A DNA stretch of 64,000 nt, taken from CAZFGK01 sp964518635. Its GTDB lineage: Bacteria; Zixibacteria; MSB-5A5; GN15; FEB-12. The notes beneath the pieces are model-generated. The model had not been told where the DNA came from, ran no database searches, and saw nothing but the letters and a program-made list of their open reading frames with translations. Both the position numbers and the translations under genes were made by a program. Numbering within the stretch: position 1 is the first letter of the stretch; the number at the start of each line of letters is the position of its first letter. Location of the stretch: NCBI GenBank assembly GCA_964518635.1, contig CAZFGK010000008.1:1-64000 (forward strand), read 5' to 3'. Below, one piece after another: positions 18,095-27,114 of this stretch.

Positions 18095-18184
18095 AACGAG
18101 CAATCCGATTGTTCTGGTATCAACGCATGATATATTCCTCGTCTGAACGAATGAACTGACACAAAGATTGAAAGATCAGATCAG

Positions 18185-19582
18185 ATGACTACATTTCGAA
18201 CTGAAACCGACTCAATGGGGGAGATCAATGTCCGTGCCGACCGTTACTGGGGAGCGCAGACCGAACGATCACTTCATCACTTTGCCATCGGCAATGATCA
18301 TATGCCACGCGAACTCCTGCGTGCTTTCGGCATTCTTAAAAAATCAGCCGCCATCGCGAACGCCGAACTCGGATTACTCAGCGCGGAGAAACGGGATCTG
18401 ATTGTTCGCGCAGCTGATGAAGTGATCAATGGCACACTGGATGAACATTTTCCGCTCGTCATCTGGCAGACCGGCTCCGGCACACAGACAAACATGAATG
18501 TGAACGAAGTGATTTCGAATCGTGCCATCGAACTCTCCGGCGGATTGATGGGATCAAAAAAGCCGATTCACCCGAATGATGACGTCAATAAAGCGCAGTC
18601 ATCGAACGATACGTTTCCTACTGCGATGCATATCGCCGCAGTCGAAGAGCTGGATCGCCGATTGATCCCGATGCTCACCCAGCTGCGGGATGTCTTCGCT
18701 GAAAAATCGAGGGCGTTTGCCGATGTGATCAAAATTGGTCGCACCCATCTGATGGATGCGACGCCATTGACTCTGGGTCAGGAATTTTCTGGCTATGTCC
18801 AGCAACTCAGCTATGGAATTCAGCGAATCGAACAATCCCGAACCCGGCTCTATCCTCTCGCTCTTGGCGGAACTGCGGTTGGTACCGGATTGAATACGCA
18901 CCCGAAGTTTGCGGAGACAGCAATTGCGCAGATTGCAAAACTGACCGGGAAGCCGTTCGTGAGTGCATCAAATAAATTTGAAACTCTCGCCGCTCATGAC
19001 GCCCTGGTTGAATTGGCCGGGATGCAGTCGACGGTCGCCGCATCCCTTATGAAAATTGCCAATGACATTCGCTGGATGGCCTCCGGTCCACGCTCCGGAA
19101 TCGGCGAGATTACAATTCCTGAAAATGAACCGGGTTCCTCGATCATGCCCGGCAAAGTGAACCCGACACAGTGTGAGGCGATGACGATGGTCTGCGCGCA
19201 GGTGATAGGGAACACCACCGCGATTACGGTCGGTGGCTCGATGGGGAATTTTGAGTTGAATGTCTTCAAACCGATGATCATCCATAATATCCTGCACTCG
19301 ACCCGTCTGCTTGCCGATGCCTGCGAGATGTTTCGGCTGCACTGCGCTGTTGGAATCGAGCCGAATCGTCCGGTAATTCAGAAGCTACTCGATAATTCAC
19401 TCATGCTAGTGACGGCACTTAACCCGCATATAGGATACGACAAAGCAGCAAAGATCGCCAAGAAGGCACATCATGAGGGAACGACCCTGAAAGAAGCCGC
19501 CCTTGCCCTTGGCTATCTGACTTCTGAACAGTACGACCAATGGGTTCGCCCCGACCAGATGCTCGGCCCGGGTGGGATGTAG
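18185..19582 (+). CDS. fumC: Fumarate hydratase class II
   Basis: A 465-residue iron-independent fumarase converting fumarate to malate in the TCA cycle. Diagnostic blocks: GSGTQTNMNVNEVISNRA near residue 100, KPIHPNDDVNKAQSSNDTFP near 130, and the superfamily signature GSSIMPGKVNP near 317 with the catalytic loop Ser. The NDDVN and HPNDHVN type spacing favours FumC over aspartase. Transcribed alone, with a TATATT -10-like element at 18131-18136 upstream. Confidence 0.95.
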   Translation: MTTFRTETDSMGEINVRADRYWGAQTERSLHHFAIGNDHMPRELLRAFGILKKSAAIANAELGLLSAEKRDLIVRAADEVINGTLDEHFPLVIWQTGSGTQTNMNVNEVISNRAIELSGGLMGSKKPIHPNDDVNKAQSSNDTFPTAMHIAAVEELDRRLIPMLTQLRDVFAEKSRAFADVIKIGRTHLMDATPLTLGQEFSGYVQQLSYGIQRIEQSRTRLYPLALGGTAVGTGLNTHPKFAETAIAQIAKLTGKPFVSASNKFETLAAHDALVELAGMQSTVAASLMKIANDIRWMASGPRSGIGEITIPENEPGSSIMPGKVNPTQCEAMTMVCAQVIGNTTAITVGGSMGNFELNVFKPMIIHNILHSTRLLADACEMFRLHCAVGIEPNRPVIQKLLDNSLMLVTALNPHIGYDKAAKIAKKAHHEGTTLKEAALALGYLTSEQYDQWVRPDQMLGPGGM

Positions 19583-19672
19583 ACAGTAAAGATTCCGCGC
19601 TTTCCTCAGTTCGTGAGCATCACTTCGTGTGGAGTTCATTTTGATTGAGGGACAGTATACCTTACGAATCCC

Positions 19673-21367
19673 ATGCAGACCTCACTTCATATTCTCGCCC
19701 TGGTCGGTGAACTTCGAAAAGTAGCAGTCGGTGCCGAAATCATCGGCACGGAGTACTACAAGAAGGAACGCCTGCTGCTTCTGTTTTTTCGCAGACCGAG
19801 TGAAAAAGAGAAACATGCCCTCTATTTCTCATTTCATCCCCATCACGCCGGCGTCTCTTTTGTGCCGGCTTCAAAGCTGAAGCTCGTTTCCACCGATCGT
19901 CCGCAGGCATTATTCACGATTTCCAAAGGCGAATGTACTGAGATTATCTTTCCGTCACTTGATCGTATCTTTGCCATCCGTGCCTCTACGTCCCACGGCG
20001 AGCGTGTGTTCGTCTTTGTAGCAATCGGTCCGAATGGTTCGGTCTGGATGTGTGATCAATCAATGCATATTCTCGGCTCTCTTCGCGGGCGAGATTTCAA
20101 TGACGGTGAGCAATATCAATTTCGTCCCTCGTCAGAAAGACTCGATCCCCGCACTCTCACGGCCGCGCAGCTTGCCTTGTTACTTGAGAAGTATCCAAAT
20201 CCGTTTCGCGCTCTGGAAAAAGGGTTGAGCGGGATCAGTGTTGTAGGTGCCCGTGAAATACTCGTGCGCGCGGGTTGTGAGAGTATGCCGCAGGAGATGC
20301 TGAATGAATCACTCATTGAGAGCATCGCATCCATCTGTCGTGAGCTTACGGCACGATATGAAACCCATGAAGCGGGGTATGTATATCAGACGAAGGCAGG
20401 GTGGGAGCCATTTCCATTCCGGCTCAAGTCAATCAGTGATGATCCGGAAAAATTCAAGAGCTTCCTGCTGGCGATACATGCCACTGTTATTCGTAAAGCG
20501 GATACAGTCAAAGAGGATGACACCGAACGTCGCGCAAGTGATACGATTGAGCAGTCAATCGCCAAACTCAGCCGACTGGTTACGAATCTCAAGAGAGACA
20601 TCGCGGTCGCCGCCGACTACGACCGCTGGCGTCAGTATGGTGAATTGCTGCGGATTCATCATGACAAACTCAAACGTGGGATGTCTGAAATTACTGTCGA
20701 GAATTCTATGGATCAACATTCCGATCCGATCACTATAGCCCTCGATCCATCGAAATCGATCTCTGAACAGGCGGAAATCTATTTTCAGAAACATCGCAAA
20801 GGGAGAGAAGGGCTTGAACTTCTCGAACGGCGAATGGAGATCGCGCAGAAGGAGATTGCTGAGTGGGAGAAGATTCGAGCGTCACTTGCTGATGACCCGA
20901 ACTCCGCCATGCAGCGATTTTCGACTGAATTATCGACCGCCGCGAAGAGTAAATCGACCGGATCCGGATCGACAATTGACACGACCCCTCGCCTCCCTTA
21001 TCGGGAATACACCCTCTCGACGGGGGCGAGAATTTACGTCGGGCGGGATGGGGCTGATAACGACACCACCACCTTCCAGCACGCCAAGCCATTCGAGCTT
21101 TGGTTTCATGCCCAGCAGTGTCCCGGCTCGCATGTGATCCTGAAATTTCCCAATAAGTCGTTCGTACCATCGAAGATAGAGATCGAAGAGACCGCCGCGG
21201 TGGCGGCTTTTCATTCAAAGGCGCGGAAGAACAAACTCGTGCCGGTTATCTACACCGAACGAAAATATGTCCGCAAGCCGCGAGGAGCCAAACCGGGTTT
21301 GGTGGTGGTTGATCGGGAGAAATCGGTGATGGTCCCGCCTCGTGATCCGTCCGAACCGAGTGAATAA
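19673..21367 (+). CDS. NFACT-family protein, RqcH-like (ribosome quality control)
   Basis: A 564-residue protein with the NFACT-N domain at about 1-180, a coiled-coil middle (about 280-420, e.g. LELLERRMEIAQKEIAEWEK) and an NFACT-R RNA-binding domain at about 440-560 (YREYTLSTGARIYVGRDGAD, LWFHAQQCPGSHV). The NFACT-N segment FPSLDRIFAIRA contains the Asp-Arg pair that RqcH uses to recruit alanyl-tRNA for C-terminal tailing of stalled peptides. Length and architecture match RqcH/Rqc2. The chain ends soon after NFACT-R, so no C-terminal NFACT-C domain is present. Cytosolic, bound to obstructed 50S subunits, by family knowledge. Confidence 0.85.
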   Translation: MQTSLHILALVGELRKVAVGAEIIGTEYYKKERLLLLFFRRPSEKEKHALYFSFHPHHAGVSFVPASKLKLVSTDRPQALFTISKGECTEIIFPSLDRIFAIRASTSHGERVFVFVAIGPNGSVWMCDQSMHILGSLRGRDFNDGEQYQFRPSSERLDPRTLTAAQLALLLEKYPNPFRALEKGLSGISVVGAREILVRAGCESMPQEMLNESLIESIASICRELTARYETHEAGYVYQTKAGWEPFPFRLKSISDDPEKFKSFLLAIHATVIRKADTVKEDDTERRASDTIEQSIAKLSRLVTNLKRDIAVAADYDRWRQYGELLRIHHDKLKRGMSEITVENSMDQHSDPITIALDPSKSISEQAEIYFQKHRKGREGLELLERRMEIAQKEIAEWEKIRASLADDPNSAMQRFSTELSTAAKSKSTGSGSTIDTTPRLPYREYTLSTGARIYVGRDGADNDTTTFQHAKPFELWFHAQQCPGSHVILKFPNKSFVPSKIEIEETAAVAAFHSKARKNKLVPVIYTERKYVRKPRGAKPGLVVVDREKSVMVPPRDPSEPSE

Positions 21368-21561
21368 CCAGTTTCGCCAGAGATTCCAGTGAAATTCGAA
21401 TCAGTGGTGTAAAGCTTGACAGGGGGACCGCCGTCGATAGCTTCCACCCCCTATGCGCAGCAAACCGGCATGTTCGGTAAGCATTCTTGAGGCGAGACTT
21501 GTAGACTCCCCTCAGAAGCGTGATGGTGAAATGATCTGGTTTGATCGGAGTTGTGATTTCG
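21368..21561 (+). other. Structured leader of the permease gene
   Basis: 194 bp with several possible hairpins: AGGGGG (near 21420) with CCCCCT (near 21447), and TGAGG (near 21489) with CCTCA (near 21512). GCTTG near 21413 can also pair with TAAGC near 21478. No riboswitch class could be assigned. GGAG at 21547-21550 is the ribosome binding site of the next gene. Confidence 0.3.
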
Positions 21562-23616
21562 ATGTCTGATGAACAGCCGAAGAAAAATTCTGCGCCGAGC
21601 GGTTCGGATGATCTGATCAATCCTGATCTGACTGCTACCGGCTGGCAGAAGTTTCGACGATTTCTCTTCGGTGCGCCGAAAAATTTCCGTGATTCGAAGA
21701 TATTTCATCAGATCGCACTTATTCCCTTTCTTGCCTGGGTTGGTCTCGGTGCGGATGGGCTTTCTTCCTCTGCCTATGGCCCGGAAGAGGCATTCCGCGC
21801 ACTCGGTGATCACACCTACCTAGCGATTATCCTCGCTGCCCTGACTGCACTGACTGTCATGATTATCTCGGCGGCGTATAGTGCGATTATCGAAGAGTTT
21901 CCCTATGGTGGTGGTGGGTATGTCGTGGCATCGCACACCATCGGCTGGTGGGCAGGACTCACCTCCGGTTCAGCCCTGGTGATCGACTATGTGCTGACTA
22001 TTACGATTTCTATTGCCGCCGCCGGTGATGCCCTCTTTAGTTTCGTTCCTCTCGAATATCATTATCTGAAGTTACCAGTTGAGGCGATCACCATCATTGG
22101 ACTGACCTCATTAAATATCCGCGGCGTGAAAGAATCGATCACCGTCATGCTGCCGATCTTCATCGCCTTTATCATTACCTTCACGATGCTGATCGTCGGA
22201 GGAATTCTCGGACATTTCTCAGAATTTCCCGCGACGATGAACAATTTTTCAACCGGACTCTCCAGTGGAATGGAGTCAATCGGTCTTTTCGGCATTGTCA
22301 TGCTCATCGCACATGCCTACTCACTAGGTGGAGGATCGTACACCGGTATTGAAGCCGTTTCGAACGGTCTGATGATCATGCGTGAGCCACGCGTACAAAC
22401 TGGCAAGAGAACGATGCTCTATATGGCGGTCTCACTCGCCTTCATGGCTGGTGGACTGGTACTCTGCTATCTGCTCTGGAATGTGTCGCATGTTGAGGGA
22501 AAGACGTTGAATGCGGTCTTGCTCGAGAGAGTAACAGAAGGCTTCCCCGGAGGAGAGTGGTTCGTGGTTATCGCGTTGGCCAGTTCCGCGGCGTTGCTGG
22601 TGGTTGCGGCTCAGGCCGGATTTATTGCCGGTCCGCGAGTCCTTGCCAACATGGCGGTCGACTCATGGGTGCCGCGACGGTTCGCATCTTTGTCTGATCG
22701 TCTCACTACCCAGAATGGTATCGTCCTCATGGGGGCAGCCGGATTGATCGCGCTGCTCTTTACACGCGGTGATGTCCACTTTCTGGTTGTCATGTACTCG
22801 ATTAATGTCTTTCTGACCTTTGCTCTGTCGATGTATGGGATGGCGGTTCACACCTGGAAAGAGCATAAACATCGAGCGCACTGGCGTCGTCGCTACATTC
22901 TCTTCGTTGTCGGATTTGTAATGTGTGCGTTGATTCTCGGGATCACCGTCTATGAGAAATTCTCACACGGTGGCTGGATTACCGTCGCCACTACTGGCGG
23001 ACTCTTCCTTCTTTGTTTACTCGTCAAAAAGCACTACAACCGCGTGCAAAAGGAACTTCTCCGCTTGCAGGATCTGCTCGGTGATCTTCCTATGATGCCC
23101 GAAGATCAGGCCCCGGCGCTCGACAAGACCAAACCTACTGCGGTGGTACTGGTAGCAAGTTATGGCGGGCTCGGTATACATACGGTGCTTGGTATCCAGA
23201 GATCATTCCCGAACTATTACAAGAACCTGGTCTTTGTCTCGGTCGCAGTGATTGATTCCGGCGAATTCAAGGGGGAAGGTGCGGTTGAACAACTCGAAGC
23301 GCAGATTGAAGCGTCGCTGAAGAAATATGTGAAACTCGCTAATGGGCTCGGTTGGCCCGCAACTTACAGATTCTCAGCCGGAACCGATGCGGTTGAGACC
23401 GCGGAACAGGTTTGTCTGGAAGTTGCCGTTGATTATCCCCGTTCGACCTTTTTCGCAGGAAAAGTCATTTTCGAAAGAGAGCAATGGTATCAGCGATTGC
23501 TGCACAATGAGACCGCCTTCGCCATCCAAAAGAGACTCCACTGGATGGGGAAGACGATGGTCATTCTGCCGACTCGTGTGATCCAGACCGCCGAAGGAAA
23601 AGCCAAAGTTCTCTAG
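21562..23616 (+). CDS. APC-superfamily permease, KimA-like potassium transporter
   Basis: A 684-residue membrane protein with about 12 transmembrane segments in residues 40-500 and a soluble C-terminal domain of about 170 residues. ADGLSSSAYGPEEAF in the first helix and ALVIDYVLTITIS in the third match the regions where KimA (YdaO) of Bacillus binds potassium, so a cation:proton symporter is more likely than an amino-acid permease. I start at ATG 21562, which has GGAG about 11 bases upstream; the frame also opens at TTG 21541. KimA is controlled by c-di-AMP in Firmicutes; whether this one is cannot be seen. Confidence 0.72.
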   Translation: MSDEQPKKNSAPSGSDDLINPDLTATGWQKFRRFLFGAPKNFRDSKIFHQIALIPFLAWVGLGADGLSSSAYGPEEAFRALGDHTYLAIILAALTALTVMIISAAYSAIIEEFPYGGGGYVVASHTIGWWAGLTSGSALVIDYVLTITISIAAAGDALFSFVPLEYHYLKLPVEAITIIGLTSLNIRGVKESITVMLPIFIAFIITFTMLIVGGILGHFSEFPATMNNFSTGLSSGMESIGLFGIVMLIAHAYSLGGGSYTGIEAVSNGLMIMREPRVQTGKRTMLYMAVSLAFMAGGLVLCYLLWNVSHVEGKTLNAVLLERVTEGFPGGEWFVVIALASSAALLVVAAQAGFIAGPRVLANMAVDSWVPRRFASLSDRLTTQNGIVLMGAAGLIALLFTRGDVHFLVVMYSINVFLTFALSMYGMAVHTWKEHKHRAHWRRRYILFVVGFVMCALILGITVYEKFSHGGWITVATTGGLFLLCLLVKKHYNRVQKELLRLQDLLGDLPMMPEDQAPALDKTKPTAVVLVASYGGLGIHTVLGIQRSFPNYYKNLVFVSVAVIDSGEFKGEGAVEQLEAQIEASLKKYVKLANGLGWPATYRFSAGTDAVETAEQVCLEVAVDYPRSTFFAGKVIFEREQWYQRLLHNETAFAIQKRLHWMGKTMVILPTRVIQTAEGKAKVL

Positions 23617-23633
23617 GAGTTGAGGAGAAAAGA

Positions 23634-23653
23634 GGCGTCAATCGCCACTTTTT
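23634..23653 (+). terminator. Weak candidate terminator after the permease
   Basis: GGCG 23634-23637 pairs CGCC 23643-23646 with a five-base loop, followed by ACTTTTT. The stem is only 4 bp. Confidence 0.3.
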
Positions 23654-23726
23654 CACCTGTCCAGTTTTCGTCAACTTTTTAGTTGAGACAAATCGCGCAA
23701 TACTCTTCAATAGCAGGATCGGAGAC

Positions 23727-23750
23727 AGAACGCTACAGAAGTAGCGTTCT
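23727..23750. other. Perfect hairpin upstream of the SpoIIAA-like gene
   Basis: AGAACGCTAC (23727-23736), loop AGAA, then GTAGCGTTCT (23741-23750): a perfect 10 bp stem without a T-run on either side, 37 bases before the next ATG. It could be an operator palindrome or an RNA element in the 5' leader. Confidence 0.5.
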
Positions 23751-23786
23751 ACTAAAGATTCGGACGATTAGGGAGTCTGATTTCAG

Positions 23787-24212
23787 ATGGCAAGTTCATA
23801 CACGATCGATTTAGAACGCAAGATGGTCTTCAAAACACATATGGGTGTTGTGACTGAACCGGAGGAAGTCGATCTCCTCAATTCCGTACTCTCCGATCCC
23901 ACCTATCGAAAAGGGATGGACTTCTATTGCGATCTGACTCGCGCCGTGGTGGACTGGAATCTGGAAGAAATCGAACATTTTCAGCGATTTGTAAGCAAGC
24001 TCGTACATCTGACAGGTCGCTGTCGCTGGGCAGTGATTTTTTCACCCAATGCTGATCTTCGTTCAGCCGAAAAATTTGTCGAGCTGCACTCGGGGTTTGG
24101 TGACACCATCGAGGTAAAGATATTTACGAATCGGGATGAAGGGATGGCATGGCTTAAAAGTGAAGAGCTTGCCACTGCAACGGCTCCGATTGATCTGAAT
24201 TCCGCTCAGTAA
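23787..24212 (+). CDS. SpoIIAA/STAS-like small protein, hypothetical
   Basis: A 141-residue cytosolic protein. The pattern SYTIDLERKMVFKTHMGVVTEPE, then a DFYCDLTRAVVDW strand-helix and RWAVIFSPNADLRSAEKF looks like the SpoIIAA-like alpha/beta fold used by STAS-related proteins that report or switch protein partners. No phosphorylatable serine position can be assigned with confidence. It stands alone between the permease and YggS; the last 12 residues look disordered. The assignment rests on pattern only. Confidence 0.5.
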   Translation: MASSYTIDLERKMVFKTHMGVVTEPEEVDLLNSVLSDPTYRKGMDFYCDLTRAVVDWNLEEIEHFQRFVSKLVHLTGRCRWAVIFSPNADLRSAEKFVELHSGFGDTIEVKIFTNRDEGMAWLKSEELATATAPIDLNSAQ

Positions 24213-24229
24213 TTTCGAAAGCTCGTCGT

Positions 24230-24925
24230 TCAGAGATTGGAAGCTCTTCGTCCAAAGAGCACCGACCCAAGCCGTATCATCGTACTCCCCTGTCTGATCG
24301 CCAGTTCATAATCATCACTCATCCCCATCGACAGCGTATCTATCTGCTCCCCACAGAGCATTTGTATTTTCGTGAATTGCAGAAAAGTCTCTCCAAATGC
24401 TCGTTGAATAGTCGCGACATCATCAGTCAATGGGCCGACGGTCATCAGACCGCGGAGTGTCAGATGCGGGAGGATCATCACCCGTTCCGCAATTTTCAGT
24501 ACTTCGGCTGGTTCCGCGCCGTGTTTTTGTGGTTCCCCCGAAGAGTTCACTTCGATCAACACCTGCACACTTCGATTTTGTTCGACCGCTCGTTTGCTGA
24601 TTTCGGCGGCGATATCGAAATCGTCGATAGTCTGTATCCAGTCAAACATACTCACTGCTTTTTTCACTTTGTTTGATTGGAGATTTCCGATGAGGTGGAA
24701 GCTCCCTCGTCCACGAATCACTTCGACTTTCCGCTCTGCTTCCTGGATACGATTCTCACCGATATGAGTAAGCCCCGTGGTGATCGCCTCTTCGACAATC
24801 TCAGGCGGAAAGGTCTTGGTCACAGCTACAATGGTGATTTCGCCGCGTTGTCGTCCGCAAGTGCGGCAGGCATCAGCGATCTTTTGTTCTATTTCCTTGA
24901 GACGTTGAGAAAGTTCATCAGGCAT
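24230..24925 (-). CDS. yggS: YggS-family PLP homeostasis protein
   Basis: A 231-residue PLP-binding protein of standard length. AVTKTFPPEIVEEAI contains the cofactor lysine (about residue 36), IGENRIQEAERK and HLIGNLQSNKVKKA are classic YggS blocks, and LSMGMSDDYELAIRQGSTMIRLGSVLFGRR closes the barrel. The family buffers vitamin B6 and amino-acid pools and has no known enzyme activity. I start at ATG 24925 (MPDELSQRLKEIE); the frame stays open for 16 more codons with no family resemblance. Confidence 0.93.
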   Translation of the reverse strand: MPDELSQRLKEIEQKIADACRTCGRQRGEITIVAVTKTFPPEIVEEAITTGLTHIGENRIQEAERKVEVIRGRGSFHLIGNLQSNKVKKAVSMFDWIQTIDDFDIAAEISKRAVEQNRSVQVLIEVNSSGEPQKHGAEPAEVLKIAERVMILPHLTLRGLMTVGPLTDDVATIQRAFGETFLQFTKIQMLCGEQIDTLSMGMSDDYELAIRQGSTMIRLGSVLFGRRASNL

Positions 24926-25031
24926 CGTGCCAAGTTCATATCTGCGATCAGTGTAATCAAGCAGTGAGCGCACGTTTTTGCAGATGAAAGGAAGACTAGA
25001 ATCACGTCATTGCGATGCTTATCTTGTTATC

Positions 25032-26012
25032 ATGTTGGTTCCATTGCATAAACGACTCAAGCGTGGACTCATCGGACGGATTGTCCTCGGACTCGTCTGG
25101 ATCATTCGCAAGCTTCCGCGTCGCACGGCTCAAGCCATCGGTGCCTGGGGAGGACTCCTGGCATGGTCGGTTGCGATACGTGATCGCTGGCGAATCGACC
25201 GACATCTCTCTCTTATCTACGGCGAAGCAATGACCGCGACCGAACGCTCGGCGTTGGGGAAGCGATTTTTCATTCACACCGGACGGAATCTGATTGATGT
25301 CGCCCGTATCGCGACACATCTGAAAAGTGAGCTTCTCCCCCGTATCGAGTTTGTCGATTTTCATCACTGGGAGGATGCGATGAATCGACGGAAAGGGGTA
25401 ATTGGCTTAACCGGTCATCTTGGTAATTTCGAACTCCTTGCCGCTGCGGTGCATGCGCGAACGGGTCAGATCGCGGTAATTGGCCGAGAACTTTCCAATG
25501 TGCGGCTCAATCAACTCATGCTTTCCTCTCGTGAATCGGCGGGGTTAGTCAATTTTCTTACCACTGATTCTCCACGGAAACTCATCAAGTGGCTGCGAAA
25601 CGGAGGGGCTATCGGCGTACTCATCGACACCGATTCACATCGAGTGCGAGGGGAGCTGCTCCCGTTCATGGGTCGATTATCGAATACTCCGATTGGACAT
25701 GCCTCCATCGCGCTGGCGACTGGAGCAGCGATAGTTCCGACCGCCTGTGTGCGAAGTGGAGATGACTCGTATCAAGTCATCGCCAGACCTGAGATACAGA
25801 TGCAACCGACGGGGGATCGGGAAGCGGATACACGGGAGCTAACGCGACTCTGCAACGTCGCACTCGAGGAACTGATCTTCGCCTATCCCGACCAGTGGAT
25901 ATGGCTTCACAATCGATGGCACACTCGTCCGAGTGGAAACACCGAACCACATGCAGAATTGAACTCTGAAAACAACGACCACTTGTCAGAAACCACAATG
26001 GAGTCGATATAG
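25032..26012 (+). CDS. Lipid A biosynthesis acyltransferase family (LpxL/HtrB-like)
   Basis: About 326 residues with an N-terminal hydrophobic anchor (GLIGRIVLGLVWIIRKLP) and the acyltransferase catalytic motif GHLGNFE (H-x4-E) near residue 123. Later blocks GAIGVLIDTDSHRVRG and PFMGRLSNTPIGHASIALATGA agree with the substrate- and nucleotide-site pattern of LpxL/LpxM. It should add a secondary acyl chain to lipid A at the inner membrane. Start placed at ATG 25032; TTG 24978 is possible. Its TAG shares one base with the next gene's GTG, and that next gene is LptC-like, so this is a lipopolysaccharide operon. Confidence 0.85.
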   Translation: MLVPLHKRLKRGLIGRIVLGLVWIIRKLPRRTAQAIGAWGGLLAWSVAIRDRWRIDRHLSLIYGEAMTATERSALGKRFFIHTGRNLIDVARIATHLKSELLPRIEFVDFHHWEDAMNRRKGVIGLTGHLGNFELLAAAVHARTGQIAVIGRELSNVRLNQLMLSSRESAGLVNFLTTDSPRKLIKWLRNGGAIGVLIDTDSHRVRGELLPFMGRLSNTPIGHASIALATGAAIVPTACVRSGDDSYQVIARPEIQMQPTGDREADTRELTRLCNVALEELIFAYPDQWIWLHNRWHTRPSGNTEPHAELNSENNDHLSETTMESI

Positions 26013-26728
26013 TGGCTATGCTACGTCGTCCACCTTTTCTTACTTATGTCACAGCGGTGCTCCTTTTTTCTGTGGCGAGCTGTGACAACTTTCGCAGCAC
26101 CGAGCGAAATACTGGATCGGATTCGATGCAGGTGCCCACTATGGTCCCTGATACACGACTGATTCGGGCTGAAATTTCACTGTATGATCGTCAGTTTGTG
26201 ACCGCAAAGATCATCGCTGATACGCTTGTTCGCTTTGAACGGTTCGATTCGACCATGGGCTACACCGTGACTGCTCGGCTGCTCGATACACTGGGGACAG
26301 TGACGACCGTCATGGTGGGGGATTCGGCCGTAATTAGAGAACGAAGCCAGAAATTACAGCTGTATGGACATGCCGTAGTGACATCTGGTGACACGCTGAA
26401 AGTCGAAAGTGACTATCTCGAATGGGATCCCGAGAAGGAGCAACTCCTGACCGACAAATTCGTGAAAATCCATCGCCGCGATGATGTCATCTCCGGAATC
26501 GGGATGACTGCCGACCGAAAACTAGGACGGATGCGTATTCTCAAACAGGTCAGCGGTTCAGTTCAGGACATCGACGCGATCACCAATGCCGAACAGAAAC
26601 CCGATAGCTTGCGAAGTGCAGATCCGGCGGACTTTACCCCCGAACATCTCCGTCGGTCCCTTGATTCAGGGAAAGCGACCATCTCTCCTCCTTCCGACTC
26701 CTCCGATAGCCCAAAATCACCAAATTGA
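26012..26728 (+). CDS. LptC-like lipopolysaccharide export lipoprotein
   Basis: A 238-residue protein starting at GTG 26012 (an ATG six bases later is equally good) with signal VTAVLLFSVASC, lipobox VASC. The body consists of repeated strands of the OstA/LptC type, e.g. KIIADTLVRFERFDSTMGYTVTARLLDT and KLQLYGHAVVTSGDTLKVES...EWDPEKEQLLTDKFVKIHR. LptC bridges the LptB2FG extractor and periplasmic LptA. The proteobacterial LptC is not usually a lipoprotein, but lipobox forms are known in other diderms. The C-terminal 35 residues are Pro/Ser rich and probably disordered. Works with the LptF/G pair at 58335-60759. Confidence 0.75.
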   Translation: MAMLRRPPFLTYVTAVLLFSVASCDNFRSTERNTGSDSMQVPTMVPDTRLIRAEISLYDRQFVTAKIIADTLVRFERFDSTMGYTVTARLLDTLGTVTTVMVGDSAVIRERSQKLQLYGHAVVTSGDTLKVESDYLEWDPEKEQLLTDKFVKIHRRDDVISGIGMTADRKLGRMRILKQVSGSVQDIDAITNAEQKPDSLRSADPADFTPEHLRRSLDSGKATISPPSDSSDSPKSPN

Positions 26729-27114
26729 TCGAGAAGGCGTGGAAAGTCGCTTCGAGCGTAGCTTTCTCTCAACTCATTGATTGATAGTTACATATGCTTA
26801 TCAAGCGGTGACAAATTACGCCTCCTTGTGAAAAAGTGCACAAAGTCGCACGATGGGGTGAAACTCAAGTTGACTTTCGAAAAGCCGCCCCTATATATCG
26901 CCCCTCGTTGCCTGATCGGCCGCATGGCGAGCTTTTCTTGAGTATCAGCAGATCTTTTGACCTGTCAGGCATTGCAAGGCAGCGAGTTGATGACCAGTCA
27001 GCATCGCAAAAATTGAAGAGAAATTGACAACGCTACGTATAGTCACAGATGGTCTGTTACTCGCAGACCGGGTTCCGCACCCCATGAATGACGCGGAAGG
27101 AAAGGATTGAGGAA
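26729..27114. other. Intergenic region with a Rex-operator-like site
   Basis: 386 bp without a gene. The inverted repeat TTGTGAAAAAGTGCACAA at 26826-26843 is described separately. A TTGACA at 27024-27029 has no properly spaced -10. GAGG stands just before the ATG at 27115. Confidence 0.4.
26826..26843. promoter_or_regulatory. Candidate Rex operator
   Basis: TTGTGAAAAAGTGCACAA matches the Rex operator pattern TTGTGAA-N4-TTCACAA with a single mismatch (TGCACAA). It lies about 270 bp before the DUF4398-type lipoprotein gene. rex itself is in the window. Function unproven. Confidence 0.35.

Noticed and set aside
21410..21485. c-di-AMP (ydaO) riboswitch
   Set aside because: Some elements look alike (GCUUGA...GGGGGACC, GGUAAGC), but the conserved core with GGGGUNAAUC and GUAGGGAU is missing.
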